A program made the position numbers and the translations under genes. The notes under the pieces are model-generated. The model did no database searches. It worked only from the letters and a program-made list of their open reading frames with translations, and was not told where the DNA came from. 64,000 nt of DNA, from NCBI GenBank assembly GCA_947498775.1, contig CANMLL010000016.1, forward strand, positions 89,249-153,248, given 5' to 3'. Positions within the stretch are counted from its first letter, which is position 1. Each line of letters begins with the position of its first letter. Shown one piece after another: positions 32,740-41,860 of the stretch. The stretch is from an uncultured Aquimarina sp. (GTDB lineage Bacteria > Bacteroidota > Bacteroidia > Flavobacteriales > Flavobacteriaceae).

Positions 32740-33564
32740 TTATCCTTTAGACGAGTTTTTCATGTTTTCTTTAACAAGGTTATAAAACTCGTCAAACTTA
32801 GCATCTATTATAATTCTAGTTTCAGTTTCTATGCTTTGGGAGCCATATTCACTTTTTCCCAAAACTTCCATTCTTTTGGGGTCAACTTTAAAATCATTTT
32901 GTAAAGTTCTCACTACAGCAGCAGCTTGTTTTGAACTAAGATCCCAATTATCACTGATACTCTTATCTTTAATGTTTAAAGCATTACTATTTCCTTCAAC
33001 AACAATTTTTAAATCTGGTTTTGCATTTAAAGCTGTTGCGATTTTTCCTAAGATACCTTTGGCATTATCTTGAATAGTAACGCTCTTATCGTTATCACCA
33101 AAAAGCACAGTATTAGCTACTGTAATAAGCACGGATCCATTTTTTACAGCGATTTTTGCATCGTTTCCCAACGCCTGTTTTAGCACCGTTAAAGTAGCTA
33201 ATTTGATAGAATCTCCTTTGCTAATGGCATCATTAATAGATTTAAGCTGTCTATCCTTGTCTTGAAGACTTTCTAATGATTTTTCAAGATTTTGAGCCTT
33301 CTTTTTTGATAACTCTGTAAAACTTCCCATGTTACTTAAAAGAGAAGCATTGGTCTCTTTGAGGTCTTTTACTTGAGTCTTGATGGTCTCAACCTGGGTT
33401 AGTGCAGCTTTTTCTTTTTTACGAGAATCGTTTAACTGACCTTGAGCAGTTTTTAATTCTTTCCTTAATTTATCAATTTCATCAAGAAGATCCTTTTTTT
33501 TCTGAGCCTGGATTGACGAAGTTGAAATAAACAATACGGTTGCAAATAAAATAATTCTTTTCAT
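32740..33564 (-). CDS. Coiled-coil OmpA-like envelope protein
   Basis: 274 residues. A signal peptide (RIILFATVLFISTSSIQA) is followed by a long coiled coil (about 25-115; KKDLLDEIDKLRKELKTAQGQ..) and an OmpA/MotB C-terminal domain (about 130-260): TVLFGDNDKSVTIQDNAKGILGKIATAL, LKIVVEGNSNAL, SSKQAAAVVRTL. Such proteins tie the outer membrane to peptidoglycan. The gene is followed by a good terminator and preceded by a lipoprotein gene 66 bases upstream on the same strand. Confidence 0.82.
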   Translation of the reverse strand: MKRIILFATVLFISTSSIQAQKKKDLLDEIDKLRKELKTAQGQLNDSRKKEKAALTQVETIKTQVKDLKETNASLLSNMGSFTELSKKKAQNLEKSLESLQDKDRQLKSINDAISKGDSIKLATLTVLKQALGNDAKIAVKNGSVLITVANTVLFGDNDKSVTIQDNAKGILGKIATALNAKPDLKIVVEGNSNALNIKDKSISDNWDLSSKQAAAVVRTLQNDFKVDPKRMEVLGKSEYGSQSIETETRIIIDAKFDEFYNLVKENMKNSSKG

Positions 33565-33630
33565 TGGTTTTTGTGATTTGTTGCAGCTGCTAAAGTAAAA
33601 CTTTTTTACAAATTATGCTGCAACCTCGGG

Positions 33631-34056
33631 CTAGGACTTTTCTAATAGACGTTTTGCGTTATCAATGCTGGTGTTAATCTGGTCTCTTAATTTGCCAACT
33701 TCAATTTCTTCTCCTTTAAGTAATTTCATCTGGGACGAAATCTTTTCAGCATTCATTTCTCCTTCATCATGAGGGAATTTTTCGCTAAAATCGCTCATCC
33801 ATGTCATCATAAAATCGTAAGAATCTTTTAGATCTTGTTGGGCCTTTACATAGGATTTGCCTGTTTCGGTCGTGTCAATTCTGGTCTCAAGATCTTTAAT
33901 TAAGGAGCTTATTTCTCCCATTTTTGGCATTACTTCGTCATGCACACTAATCACTTGTTCCATTAAAGCATCAAATTTCACTTCTTCTTCAGAAAGTTGA
34001 TTGCAGGAAATAAAGAAGAATGTTAGTAATGCGATATAAATAAATGATGATTTCAT
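33631..34056 (-). CDS. Helical lipoprotein of unknown function
   Basis: 141 residues with a lipoprotein signal (TFFFISCNQ). The mature protein is strongly charged and almost entirely alpha-helical, likely a coiled coil (VISVHDEVMPKMGEISSLIKDLETRID). Similar proteins are annotated in Bacteroidota as 'viral A-type inclusion protein' without functional basis. It is located after the PepSY operon's small membrane protein on the same strand. Confidence 0.72.
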   Translation of the reverse strand: MKSSFIYIALLTFFFISCNQLSEEEVKFDALMEQVISVHDEVMPKMGEISSLIKDLETRIDTTETGKSYVKAQQDLKDSYDFMMTWMSDFSEKFPHDEGEMNAEKISSQMKLLKGEEIEVGKLRDQINTSIDNAKRLLEKS

Positions 34057-34083
34057 AAGGTTGGGTTTTAAAGTGTAAAAATA

Positions 34084-34212
34084 TTAATTTTTCTTGTTTT
34101 GTTGTGATTTTGCGTCTTTATATTGTCTTTCAATTTTATTCATTTTTCGGTTTTGAACAATGATTTGAAAAATACAAAAAGCAATTGCAGGAATTAGGAT
34201 ATAAGTTAACAT
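34084..34212 (-). CDS. Small 42-residue membrane protein in the PepSY operon
   Basis: A 43-codon frame with ATG start 13 bases after the stop of the PepSY-DJ-1 gene. It encodes one N-terminal transmembrane span (LTYILIPAIAFCIFQIIV) followed by a charged cytoplasmic tail rich in Lys, Gln and Asn (NRKMNKIERQYKDAKSQQNK). Position, topology and tight spacing argue for a real gene. Function unknown; possibly a partner of the PepSY membrane protein. Confidence 0.6.
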   Translation of the reverse strand: MLTYILIPAIAFCIFQIIVQNRKMNKIERQYKDAKSQQNKKN

Positions 34213-34225
34213 ATCGAATAGGGCT

Positions 34226-36376
34226 TTAGGGCTTTTTAGTTTTAGAGTCTTCTAGTAATGGTTCGAGCATCTCATCATACATTTTTTTGGTCATATGGGT
34301 TACTACACGATCTGTTTTATCTGGATGTCCACCTTCAAAAGGTGGTTCAGGATCATATTCGAGGTTTAAAGCGGTAAAAGCAGCATAATTTTTGCCTAAA
34401 ACATGATCAATTAGTGCCAAACTCATATCGATTCCTGCAGATACTCCTGCACTTGTCCAATATTTTCCGTCGTTTGTATAGCGCTTTTTTACAAATTTTG
34501 CACCGTATTGGGTTAATTTTTCTTCGGCTCTATACCAGTTTGTCGTAGCTTCTTTACCTTCTAATAATCCTGCAGCACCCAAGATCCATGCCCCGGTGCA
34601 AACACTCATAGTATATGTACTGTTTTGATCTATTTTTCTGATCCAATTGAGTAATTCTTTATCTTTTGTTGCATTATATGTTTCTACAACTCCCCCAGGA
34701 ATGAGTAAAATATCTAACTGATCAATATCTTCAATACTATAATCAACCTGTATTTTTATTTTATCACTGCTGGTTACGATTCCTTTCTTTCTGCCAATTA
34801 ACATTTTTTTGGTTGGAAACATATGGTTTAATACTGATAATGGCCCCATAGCATCCAACATAAAGTATCCATCATACAATAGAATACCTATTGTTTGTAT
34901 GGTATCTCTTGGGGTTTCATAAAAGACCGTCATTAATTCTTCATGTGACATTGCTTCTAATTCTGAATTTGTATAGCGAGTGCCATCAGGTTTTAGATTA
35001 TAGTCTTTTTTAATTTCAGAAATTGAAGCTGATGTTTCTTTTTCTATAGTCTCAATGGTATTTTCATTGGAAAGCCTTTGTTCCTTACATGCAAGCAAAG
35101 AAAATGTAAGAAAAATGGTGACTACAGCCTGTTTTGCAATCTTCTTTTTACCTTTCCTAAGGTATTCTACCAATAACAGAGCTAATAGGCTAACTCCAAA
35201 TAATGGAAATATAATGGCAAGAATCCCTATTATGACTAGTACTCCATACCCAACTTTGAAAACTGCAGGAACTTTTGGAACACCCCATATACCTTTTCGT
35301 TTACGCAGGATATATGAAACAAGTGCAGACGTACTCATGATGGTAAGAGCTACGGCGGTCAAGAGCATTAGCCACCAGTTCCAGGTGCCAAATTCTCCTT
35401 GGTGAAAAGCCATGACCCACATTCTTCCTCTCATAAGTACCCCTACATCTTTCCAATCGTTTGCAAGGATTTGTTCACCAGAATATTGATCAAAATGAAT
35501 TTTCTTTTGAGTCTGAAGATCCGATGGGTTTTGGTTAGATACACTGAAAATGCCTTTCGGACCCTTGGGGAAATGAAGCGTAACTGTTCCGGGAAGATTA
35601 AGCGTTTCGGCTTTGGCAATCATTTGATCCAAGGTTAGGGATTTTCCTTTTATTTGAGACTGTAATTGTCGCCCTTCCCAAGTAGATGGATATCCGGTAT
35701 TCGTAATTTTCTGAACTTGTTTAAAATTCTCTCCAAAAACATCGGTCCATGGAAAACCACCTGCCAAAATCAATATAAGCAATGCCGAAACCCAAAACCC
35801 GGTAATCGAATGTAAATCTCTAAAAAACGTTCTTTTACCCTCTTTAATTCTTGGGATAAAGAAACCTTTAAGGTTCCATTTTCTAGCAGGCCACCAAATA
35901 TAGAGCCCGGTTAGGATCAAAACAACCATCCAACTAGCGATTAGTTCTACGATTTTGGTACCAAATTTACCCATGAGCAATTCCCCATGCAGTTTTCTAA
36001 TCTTGAACATGTCTGTTTTTCTAGAAACTATCTCACCAGAAACGTCTCCTGTATATGGATTTACGAATAAACTACTTTTTCCACCAAAGCGACCAGATAC
36101 GAATTCGGTAGCTCGATTTGCTTTGGTACTTATAACTACCGAATTGGGCCTTTTGATAGCATTCTTATTAGCTATTTGCCATTGCTTCTCAAGAGAAATT
36201 GGTGCTCCTTGTACAACTACTTCTTTAATATGCTGTTGTCTGGGCGTTTCATAATCGATTTTAAAAAGATAGATACCACCGGTAATGGAAAGTAATAGTA
36301 TAAAAGGAAGAGAAATCAAACCTGCTATAAAATGCCATTTCCAGAGCCATTTGTTGAGTTTTTCATTTTTTTTCAT
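34226..36376 (-). CDS. PepSY-associated membrane protein fused to a DJ-1/PfpI-family domain
   Basis: 716 residues. The N-terminal about 430 residues are an iron-regulated PepSY_TM protein with four spans: WHFIAGLISLPFILLLSITGGIYLF, the KLHGELL motif, RTFFRDLHSITGFWVSALLILI and the block before SYILRKRKG. A segment then reads VVTIFLTFSLLACKEQ, i.e. a complete lipoprotein signal with lipobox, followed by a DJ-1/PfpI domain (about 520-700) with the elbow cysteine in YTMSVCTGAWILGAAGLLEGK. The ATG at 36376 (MKKNEKLNKWLW) is chosen over an upstream start. The fusion and its retained lipobox are unusual. It follows a TonB receptor gene by 72 bases and probably acts in reductive metal release or uptake. 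Confidence 0.85.
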   Translation of the reverse strand: MKKNEKLNKWLWKWHFIAGLISLPFILLLSITGGIYLFKIDYETPRQQHIKEVVVQGAPISLEKQWQIANKNAIKRPNSVVISTKANRATEFVSGRFGGKSSLFVNPYTGDVSGEIVSRKTDMFKIRKLHGELLMGKFGTKIVELIASWMVVLILTGLYIWWPARKWNLKGFFIPRIKEGKRTFFRDLHSITGFWVSALLILILAGGFPWTDVFGENFKQVQKITNTGYPSTWEGRQLQSQIKGKSLTLDQMIAKAETLNLPGTVTLHFPKGPKGIFSVSNQNPSDLQTQKKIHFDQYSGEQILANDWKDVGVLMRGRMWVMAFHQGEFGTWNWWLMLLTAVALTIMSTSALVSYILRKRKGIWGVPKVPAVFKVGYGVLVIIGILAIIFPLFGVSLLALLLVEYLRKGKKKIAKQAVVTIFLTFSLLACKEQRLSNENTIETIEKETSASISEIKKDYNLKPDGTRYTNSELEAMSHEELMTVFYETPRDTIQTIGILLYDGYFMLDAMGPLSVLNHMFPTKKMLIGRKKGIVTSSDKIKIQVDYSIEDIDQLDILLIPGGVVETYNATKDKELLNWIRKIDQNSTYTMSVCTGAWILGAAGLLEGKEATTNWYRAEEKLTQYGAKFVKKRYTNDGKYWTSAGVSAGIDMSLALIDHVLGKNYAAFTALNLEYDPEPPFEGGHPDKTDRVVTHMTKKMYDEMLEPLLEDSKTKKP

Positions 36377-36448
36377 GAGTAAGAAATTAAACCTCACAGA
36401 TTGGTTGCTAAGTTTGTTGAAGCACAAAACCTGTGAGGTGTATTTTAG

Positions 36449-38596
36449 TTAAAAATTATATCTAGCTCCAAAGTGAAAGGCAATTGGATTACCAATGGTA
36501 AAACTGTTTTCTCCTCTGAATTGATTAAAAGAAGCTCGTGTCGCATACAATTCGTCAAAAATATTGAGGGCGTGCCCCCATATTTCAAACCCTTTATAGC
36601 TTACATTTGCTCGAAGGTTGAAAACATTGTGACCATCATAAGTTGCTGTTTCTATAGAACCATCATCATTTTCTACTTGTCCTTCAAAACTGGTATTGTA
36701 ATCACCAACCAGTTCATGCTCTGCTGTAATGCTAAAACCTACATCTTGACTGAAGTTTTTACGATAGGTAATCAAAGAGGTTCCTAATAAGTTAGGTGCT
36801 GTTTCTCTATCGGTATCAGAATAATCGACACCTCGTTCAAAAAACTCTATATATCGATGCATGGCATAACTGCCGTTATGCGTTATTGATATGGCTTTTA
36901 TTGGCATCCAGGTAACACCATATTCTACCCCATAAGATCTTGTATTACCGGCATTAGTGTTAAAGAAATTATCATTTTCATCTCGTAGGGTAATCAACGT
37001 GTTTTCTCCTTCAAGAAGGTATACCGCCGCGTCTAGTTTTAGTGTTGATGATGAAGCAAAGTATCCACCAATCTCATAATTGTGGTAGCGACTTGGTTTT
37101 ATACCGCGTAGCTCATTTCGGTTACGGTATAATGTAGAAACTTGTGGTGGCGTAAATCCTTGAGAATAATTGGCATAAACCCCAGACCTGTCGGTAAAGT
37201 TATAATTAAGACCGAGTTTAGGAGTAAGATTGTTAAAATTATCAACGGCATCATCTACACCTACAATTCCATCGACAAGATTATCGTAATCATATTCGAA
37301 ACCATCGTATCGCAACGCCGCGGTTATTTTTAGGGCATCAACTAAAGATATTTCATATTGAAAGAATCCGGCATAATTAAATATATCGGCTTCATAATTC
37401 AGAATAAAATCACCCGAGTTAATCCTAAAACCGGTATTTCTACCCGTTGCAGTATCCACAAATATATCGGTGGTTTCTGAAATATATTCTTGAGGAGAAT
37501 AATCTGCCGTTGCCCCAACAATTAAAGAAGAATTTGCAAAATCAAAGTCTAGTTTATGCTGAATTAACCCAACAAAACTTCTAAACTGATTAGAATTGAC
37601 TTCTCCAGATCCAAAACCGGTTAATTGCCCCTGGTTTCTAAATTGTCTGATTCGGTAGGATGGATTTTGATCCATGCGATTATCCCTTATTATAAAATTA
37701 AAGGAAGTCTTATTACGATCATTCCAAAATTTATCAACGGTGTTTCTTATTCTGAAAGCGAGCGCCTCTCTTTCGGTAAAGGTTTGATCACTCTCATAAT
37801 TACCACCGGTATAATCGGCCTCGCTCAAAGAGCCCGACATATCTGATCGATAGTCTACGATATCTATAACCGCAGTCCAATTTGTGGACTCATTCATGTT
37901 ATGAACTGTTTTGAAGGTGATAGCGGTTTTTTCATAATCACTATGTTCGATGGGGCCATCTTGACGATCTGCGTAGTGCCCTCCCAGGTAAAAACCAAAT
38001 TTTTTACTTGGTTGATCAGATAGTTCAAACTCATACCGGGTAAGTCCTAAATCGTTGGTTTGAAAACCAACGGTTCCACTCAGTTTTTCAGAAGGTTTTT
38101 TGGTAATGAAATTAAAACTTCCACCAATAGCTTCGCTACCATAAATACTAGAAGCCGGGCCTTTTAGAACTTCTACTCGACCATAGGAAATATCGTTCAT
38201 TTCTAATAGAGCGTTATGATTAAATACAGAAGTTGGTCTGATTTGCAGGCCATCCTCCAGATACAAAAACAAGGCTTTTGTAGAAATAGGAGAGCGTACC
38301 GCCATAAAGTGTTGTTCATTACTGGCGGCTCTTGATGTAGACATGAACACTCCCGGTACTTGGTTTACCAATTGATCGATACCAAATGCTTTGGTTTCTT
38401 TTATTGTTTTTGCTGTAATTGTTGCAATAGATCCTGGTACTTCAGAACGTTTTTGTAGTTCTCTACTTGCCGAAGTCACTAAAACCTCTTCTAGCATTTC
38501 TTCAGAAGGAATACTATCGGTTTTTTTCCTATATACTTCTTGAGCAGACAGTATTTGTGATGCCACTAATAAAAGGGCATAAATATATTGTTTCAT
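36449..38596 (-). CDS. TonB-dependent siderophore/metal receptor
   Basis: 715 residues: signal peptide (YIYALLLVASQILSAQ), plug (EEVLVTSASRELQKRSEVPGSIATITAK, GIDQLVNQVPGVFMS, VEVLKGPASSIYGSEAIGGSFNFITK) and a 22-stranded type barrel ending in FHFGARYNF. It lacks the carboxypeptidase-like and STN domains of the other two receptors and looks like receptors for iron-siderophore complexes. The PepSY gene follows and a small Cys-containing protein gene precedes, an arrangement common in Bacteroidota metal-uptake loci. The metal is inferred. Confidence 0.92.
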   Translation of the reverse strand: MKQYIYALLLVASQILSAQEVYRKKTDSIPSEEMLEEVLVTSASRELQKRSEVPGSIATITAKTIKETKAFGIDQLVNQVPGVFMSTSRAASNEQHFMAVRSPISTKALFLYLEDGLQIRPTSVFNHNALLEMNDISYGRVEVLKGPASSIYGSEAIGGSFNFITKKPSEKLSGTVGFQTNDLGLTRYEFELSDQPSKKFGFYLGGHYADRQDGPIEHSDYEKTAITFKTVHNMNESTNWTAVIDIVDYRSDMSGSLSEADYTGGNYESDQTFTEREALAFRIRNTVDKFWNDRNKTSFNFIIRDNRMDQNPSYRIRQFRNQGQLTGFGSGEVNSNQFRSFVGLIQHKLDFDFANSSLIVGATADYSPQEYISETTDIFVDTATGRNTGFRINSGDFILNYEADIFNYAGFFQYEISLVDALKITAALRYDGFEYDYDNLVDGIVGVDDAVDNFNNLTPKLGLNYNFTDRSGVYANYSQGFTPPQVSTLYRNRNELRGIKPSRYHNYEIGGYFASSSTLKLDAAVYLLEGENTLITLRDENDNFFNTNAGNTRSYGVEYGVTWMPIKAISITHNGSYAMHRYIEFFERGVDYSDTDRETAPNLLGTSLITYRKNFSQDVGFSITAEHELVGDYNTSFEGQVENDDGSIETATYDGHNVFNLRANVSYKGFEIWGHALNIFDELYATRASFNQFRGENSFTIGNPIAFHFGARYNF

Positions 38597-38759
38597 TTTT
38601 TATAATGAATTATAGTGACAGCTCCTCGTTTGTGTATAATTGCAAAGAGGATTGTCCTAATTTTTTATTTTAAAAACTTGATTTTTGATCATTACAACTA
38701 TATGAATAAACATGAAGCAGTCTATTCATATTTGAATTCAAAAAAAATGTTGTAATTAA

Positions 38760-39146
38760 TTAAGAAAGTATGTATTCAGGAGGGTGATCAATGTCTTTGG
38801 AAATAGTTTTTAAGTGAAGATTCTTTATTTTCCAATTTGGAGATTGTTCTGCAATAAAAGGATTTATGTTTTTTATTTGTATGGTGTTCTCCTGGAAGAA
38901 AAGAGGAATAAAAGCTTCAACGATGATAATAGTATCCGATTTTTCTTTGGAAGGCTGTGTTTTGGCCTTCATCTGGCTCATTAAATAACATTTCCCGTTA
39001 CAATTAAGTTTGGGGCGTTCTTTATTAACACAGTATTTTTCTACGATGTAATCAATGTTGAGCTGGTAATACATAACCGTGCTGATTTCCATAGCAGGAC
39101 GTATGGCAAAGGCAGAAAATAATAGTATAGAGAATAGTACTCTCAT
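38760..39146 (-). CDS. Small membrane-anchored protein with CNGKCYL motif
   Basis: 128 residues from the ATG at 39146; a further in-frame ATG eight codons upstream is less likely because the hydrophobic segment RVLFSILLFSAFAIRPA is then the direct N terminus. The motif KYCVNKERPKLNCNGKCYLM places three cysteines (C, C, C) after the anchor, the rest being variable. Proteins with the same NCNGKCYL motif recur just before TonB receptors in Flavobacteria. A role in metal or redox handling at the periplasmic face is plausible. 163 bases separate it from the receptor gene. Confidence 0.68.
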   Translation of the reverse strand: MRVLFSILLFSAFAIRPAMEISTVMYYQLNIDYIVEKYCVNKERPKLNCNGKCYLMSQMKAKTQPSKEKSDTIIIVEAFIPLFFQENTIQIKNINPFIAEQSPNWKIKNLHLKTISKDIDHPPEYILS

Positions 39147-39335
39147 CAACACCGCATGAATTTCGTGCAAAAATACAAATTAGAAATGTTCTTTGGTGCT
39201 AAAAATTGAATAAGGTGTTGTTAAAAATGGGAGATAAGATTGAATTATAATTTAATCGATATATTATAAATCCTACTTAAACTATTTTCATAATAGTTCA
39301 TGGCTTCTAGAAGTTCTTGTAAATTTTTGATAAAA

Positions 39336-39794
39336 TTAAGAATCAAAATGAAGCTTCATTCCTTCGTGAGTGGCCTTAAAACCAAATTTTTCATAGAATT
39401 TGATTGCTTCGGGACGTTTTTTATCGGTAGTAAGCTGAAGCAAATGAGCCCCTTTTTGTTGAGCACGCTGTATGGCCCATTCAAACATTTTTTGTCCGAT
39501 TCCTTTTCCTCTTTGATCTTTTCTAATTCTAACAGCTTCAATTTGTGCTCTTATCCCTCCTTGGTACGTTAAATATTGAATGAAAGATAATTGTAAAGTC
39601 CCAAGTATATCAGAGTTGATATGCTCTACAACTATTAATTCTTGGTTCGGATCTGAGTTGATGTTCTCAAAAGCTTCAAGATATTCATTAGGCAGTGGAT
39701 CTTGATAATTTTCTCTGGTTTTACCCAAAGCATCATCGGCTATCATTTTTATGATAGTGGGAAGATCTTTTTGAGTTGCTTTTCTGAAGATCAT
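39336..39794 (-). CDS. GNAT family N-acetyltransferase
   Basis: 152 residues. QIEAVRIRKDQRGKGIGQKMFEWAIQRAQQKG is the acetyl-CoA binding motif A and LTTDKKRPEAIKFYEKFGFKATHEGMK motif B. Substrate unknown. The ATG overlaps the stop of the anti-sigma gene by four bases, so it is translationally coupled to the sigma/anti-sigma pair, a less usual companion. Confidence 0.92.
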   Translation of the reverse strand: MIFRKATQKDLPTIIKMIADDALGKTRENYQDPLPNEYLEAFENINSDPNQELIVVEHINSDILGTLQLSFIQYLTYQGGIRAQIEAVRIRKDQRGKGIGQKMFEWAIQRAQQKGAHLLQLTTDKKRPEAIKFYEKFGFKATHEGMKLHFDS

Positions 39795-40585
39795 ATTTGT
39801 AATAATACATTAGAAATCAGTTGTTCGACGGTGGGATGATCATTTCCTCCGGCAGGTTCGATAGTTATATTAATAGATTCGGCATTTTCTATATATTTCA
39901 TAGCTATCATTTCTTTATCAGCAGGAATAACGCCCATATCAATCATTTCGCCATCTACATCGGCCCACATTTGGTAGGTTTTGTTAGTTTCGAGTTTGGC
40001 AAGTCCTTTAGAATTGAGAATTACGGTTTTGTCTTTATGATTAACATATGTGATGGCCTTAGAACTGGGAGATATTTGATTTCCTTTAAGTACTAATTGA
40101 ATGGTATTTGGATTATTGATTGCGGTATACCAGGTATTAGTTTCTTTTAGGTTTTCTTCAAGAACAACAATACGGTTACGCAAATCTAAGGTTTCTTCAG
40201 TTACGATTTGAAGGTTGTTTTGTGAGTTCTGCCATTGATTATACAACCATCCAGAACTTACTATAAAAAGTAAAGCTAGACTGGCCGCAATTGTCAAATA
40301 GATAGCGTTTTGGCTTTTTTTATTGATAGGGATAACATTTTTATCTGTTGTAATTTGTTTTTTTTCGTTAATAGAACTGAGCAATGATTTTTTTATATAG
40401 GTAGGAGGGGAAATAGCATTTTCCATAGCCAACTTCTCAAAATCATCTTCTATTTTATAGAAATATTCACGTAGCTCCTGATCTTCTTTCAAAATGTTTT
40501 CAACATCGATACGTTGATCTTCTGAAAGTTCACCAAGCAGATATTGCTCTAATATTCCTGTATCTTTTATAGAATTCCTGTCCAT
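39791..40585 (-). CDS. Anti-sigma factor (RskA-type C-terminal domain)
   Basis: 264 residues: N-terminal anti-sigma part (about 1-90; ILEQYLLGELSEDQRIDVENIL), one transmembrane span (AIYLTIAASLALLFIVSSGWLY), then an anti-sigma K (RskA) periplasmic domain with KTYQMWADVDGEMIDMGVIP. It would restrain the sigma factor encoded one base overlap upstream. Its periplasmic domain suggests control by an envelope or redox cue, as for RskA. A fasciclin gene diverges from the operon and may be its main target. Confidence 0.9.
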   Translation of the reverse strand: MDRNSIKDTGILEQYLLGELSEDQRIDVENILKEDQELREYFYKIEDDFEKLAMENAISPPTYIKKSLLSSINEKKQITTDKNVIPINKKSQNAIYLTIAASLALLFIVSSGWLYNQWQNSQNNLQIVTEETLDLRNRIVVLEENLKETNTWYTAINNPNTIQLVLKGNQISPSSKAITYVNHKDKTVILNSKGLAKLETNKTYQMWADVDGEMIDMGVIPADKEMIAMKYIENAESINITIEPAGGNDHPTVEQLISNVLLQI

Positions 40586-41160
40586 TATATCATCTTCTCA
40601 ATTATTATCCAAAACAAAAAGAGTTCTTTTTGATAGGTTTCCCTTAGCTTTTTTAAAGCTTGCTTTATGTAAGACTTGAATGTCCCTAGGGGCACATCCA
40701 TTTCTTTGTGTGCTTCACGATGTGTAAGCCCATTAAAATAAACCAGTTCTAATGCCCTTTGATGATGAGGTTCTAATTTCTTTAATGAACCATTTAATTC
40801 TAATATATCCTGTTCTGGTTCATCTAATTCTTTATCGCTATATACACTTAAATCCTCGTTTTGGATGAGTTTTGAAGGATTACGAAGCGCATTTAATGTT
40901 AAATTTTTTGCTATTCGATACGACCAGGTATAGAATTTTCCTTTTTCTGAGTCATATTGATTAGACTTTTGCCAGATTTTTAAAAAAGTTTCTTGTAATA
41001 AATCCTGTGCCCATTCTTCATTTTTGCACATACGCAAAATTACACCATATAAAGCTCCCGAGTATCGGTCATATATAGCAGACAGTGCATTACTGTCTTG
41101 ATTTTGTAATCGCTTTATAAGCTCTAAATCGTCTTGCATTTTATTGGTAGGATTACTCAA
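40585..41160 (-). CDS. ECF RNA polymerase sigma factor (SigK-like)
   Basis: 191 residues. Region 2: LSAIYDRYSGALYGVILRMCKNEEWAQDLLQETFLKIWQKSNQYD; region 4: LEPHHQRALELVYFNGLTHREAHKEMDVPLGTFKSYIKQALKKLRE. The pairing with an RskA-like anti-sigma factor and a fasciclin gene is a known SigK-like arrangement. Stop and start of sigma and anti-sigma genes overlap by one base. Autoregulation is likely; no consensus can be read from one site. Confidence 0.92.
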   Translation of the reverse strand: MSNPTNKMQDDLELIKRLQNQDSNALSAIYDRYSGALYGVILRMCKNEEWAQDLLQETFLKIWQKSNQYDSEKGKFYTWSYRIAKNLTLNALRNPSKLIQNEDLSVYSDKELDEPEQDILELNGSLKKLEPHHQRALELVYFNGLTHREAHKEMDVPLGTFKSYIKQALKKLRETYQKELFLFWIIIEKMI

Positions 41161-41261
41161 ATTTAAGAAAAAAATGATCTAACCTCATCCAAAAGATTCA
41201 AACATGTGTATATGATGATGTAAAGCGCGCTTAAAATTGTTTAATTATTAAAATAAATATT

Positions 41262-41783
41262 ATGAAAAAGTTAGTTTTTATTGCTTCAACGCTTATCTTA
41301 TTTTTACTTGCACAATCTGTATTTGCTCAAAAAACAAACAAAGACATTGTAGATGTTGCGGTATCGGTTGATGATTTCTCTACTTTGGTAACTGCTCTTA
41401 AAGCTGCCGATTTGGTCGGTGCCTTAAAAGGAGACGGGCCGTTTACAGTATTTGCACCTACCAATGATGCATTTGGAAAAATTGATTCAAAGACCTTGAA
41501 TTCATTGTTAGAACCTGCTAATAAAGAAAAACTTACATCGATTTTAACATATCATGTAGTAAGTGGAAAACTTGCCGCAGGTGATGTAGTGAATGCACTT
41601 AAAAAAGGTAATGGAAAGACCGAAGTAACAACGCTTAATGGATCAAAATTACAGGTAATCCAAAAAGATGGTAAGATCTGGTTAAAAGATCAAAATGGAA
41701 CCTACAGTCAAATTGTTAAGACTGATGTAATGGCCAAAAATGGCGTAATTCATGTAATTGGTGACGTTGTGATGCCTAAATAG
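41262..41783 (+). CDS. Secreted fasciclin-domain protein
   Basis: 173 residues: signal peptide (LVFIASTLILFLLAQSVFAQ) and a single FAS1 domain with the two conserved blocks FTVFAPTNDAFGKI and VIHVIGDVVMPK. Such proteins mediate cell-surface adhesion and are frequent targets of SigK-type sigma factors. It is divergent from the sigma/anti-sigma operon 101 bases away and followed by a terminator. Confidence 0.93.
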   Translation: MKKLVFIASTLILFLLAQSVFAQKTNKDIVDVAVSVDDFSTLVTALKAADLVGALKGDGPFTVFAPTNDAFGKIDSKTLNSLLEPANKEKLTSILTYHVVSGKLAAGDVVNALKKGNGKTEVTTLNGSKLQVIQKDGKIWLKDQNGTYSQIVKTDVMAKNGVIHVIGDVVMPK

Positions 41784-41809
41784 GTAATAGGTTAATTAAT
41801 TTAGATGTG

Positions 41810-41839
41810 AAAAAGCGCCGTGTATATCGGTGCTTTTTT
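41810..41839. terminator. Intrinsic terminator after the fasciclin gene
   Basis: AAAAAGCGCCG pairs with CGGTGCTTTTTT (one G-T pair) around TGTATAT, 27 bases after the stop. The A-run on the other side lets it also work for the gene on the minus strand. Confidence 0.8.
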
Positions 41840-41860
41840 AGTTTATTTTGTTTTCGTTTT

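Noticed and set aside
35055..35405. 116-codon plus-strand frame inside the PepSY-DJ-1 gene
   Set aside because: Shadow of the real minus-strand gene; no signal, no family pattern.
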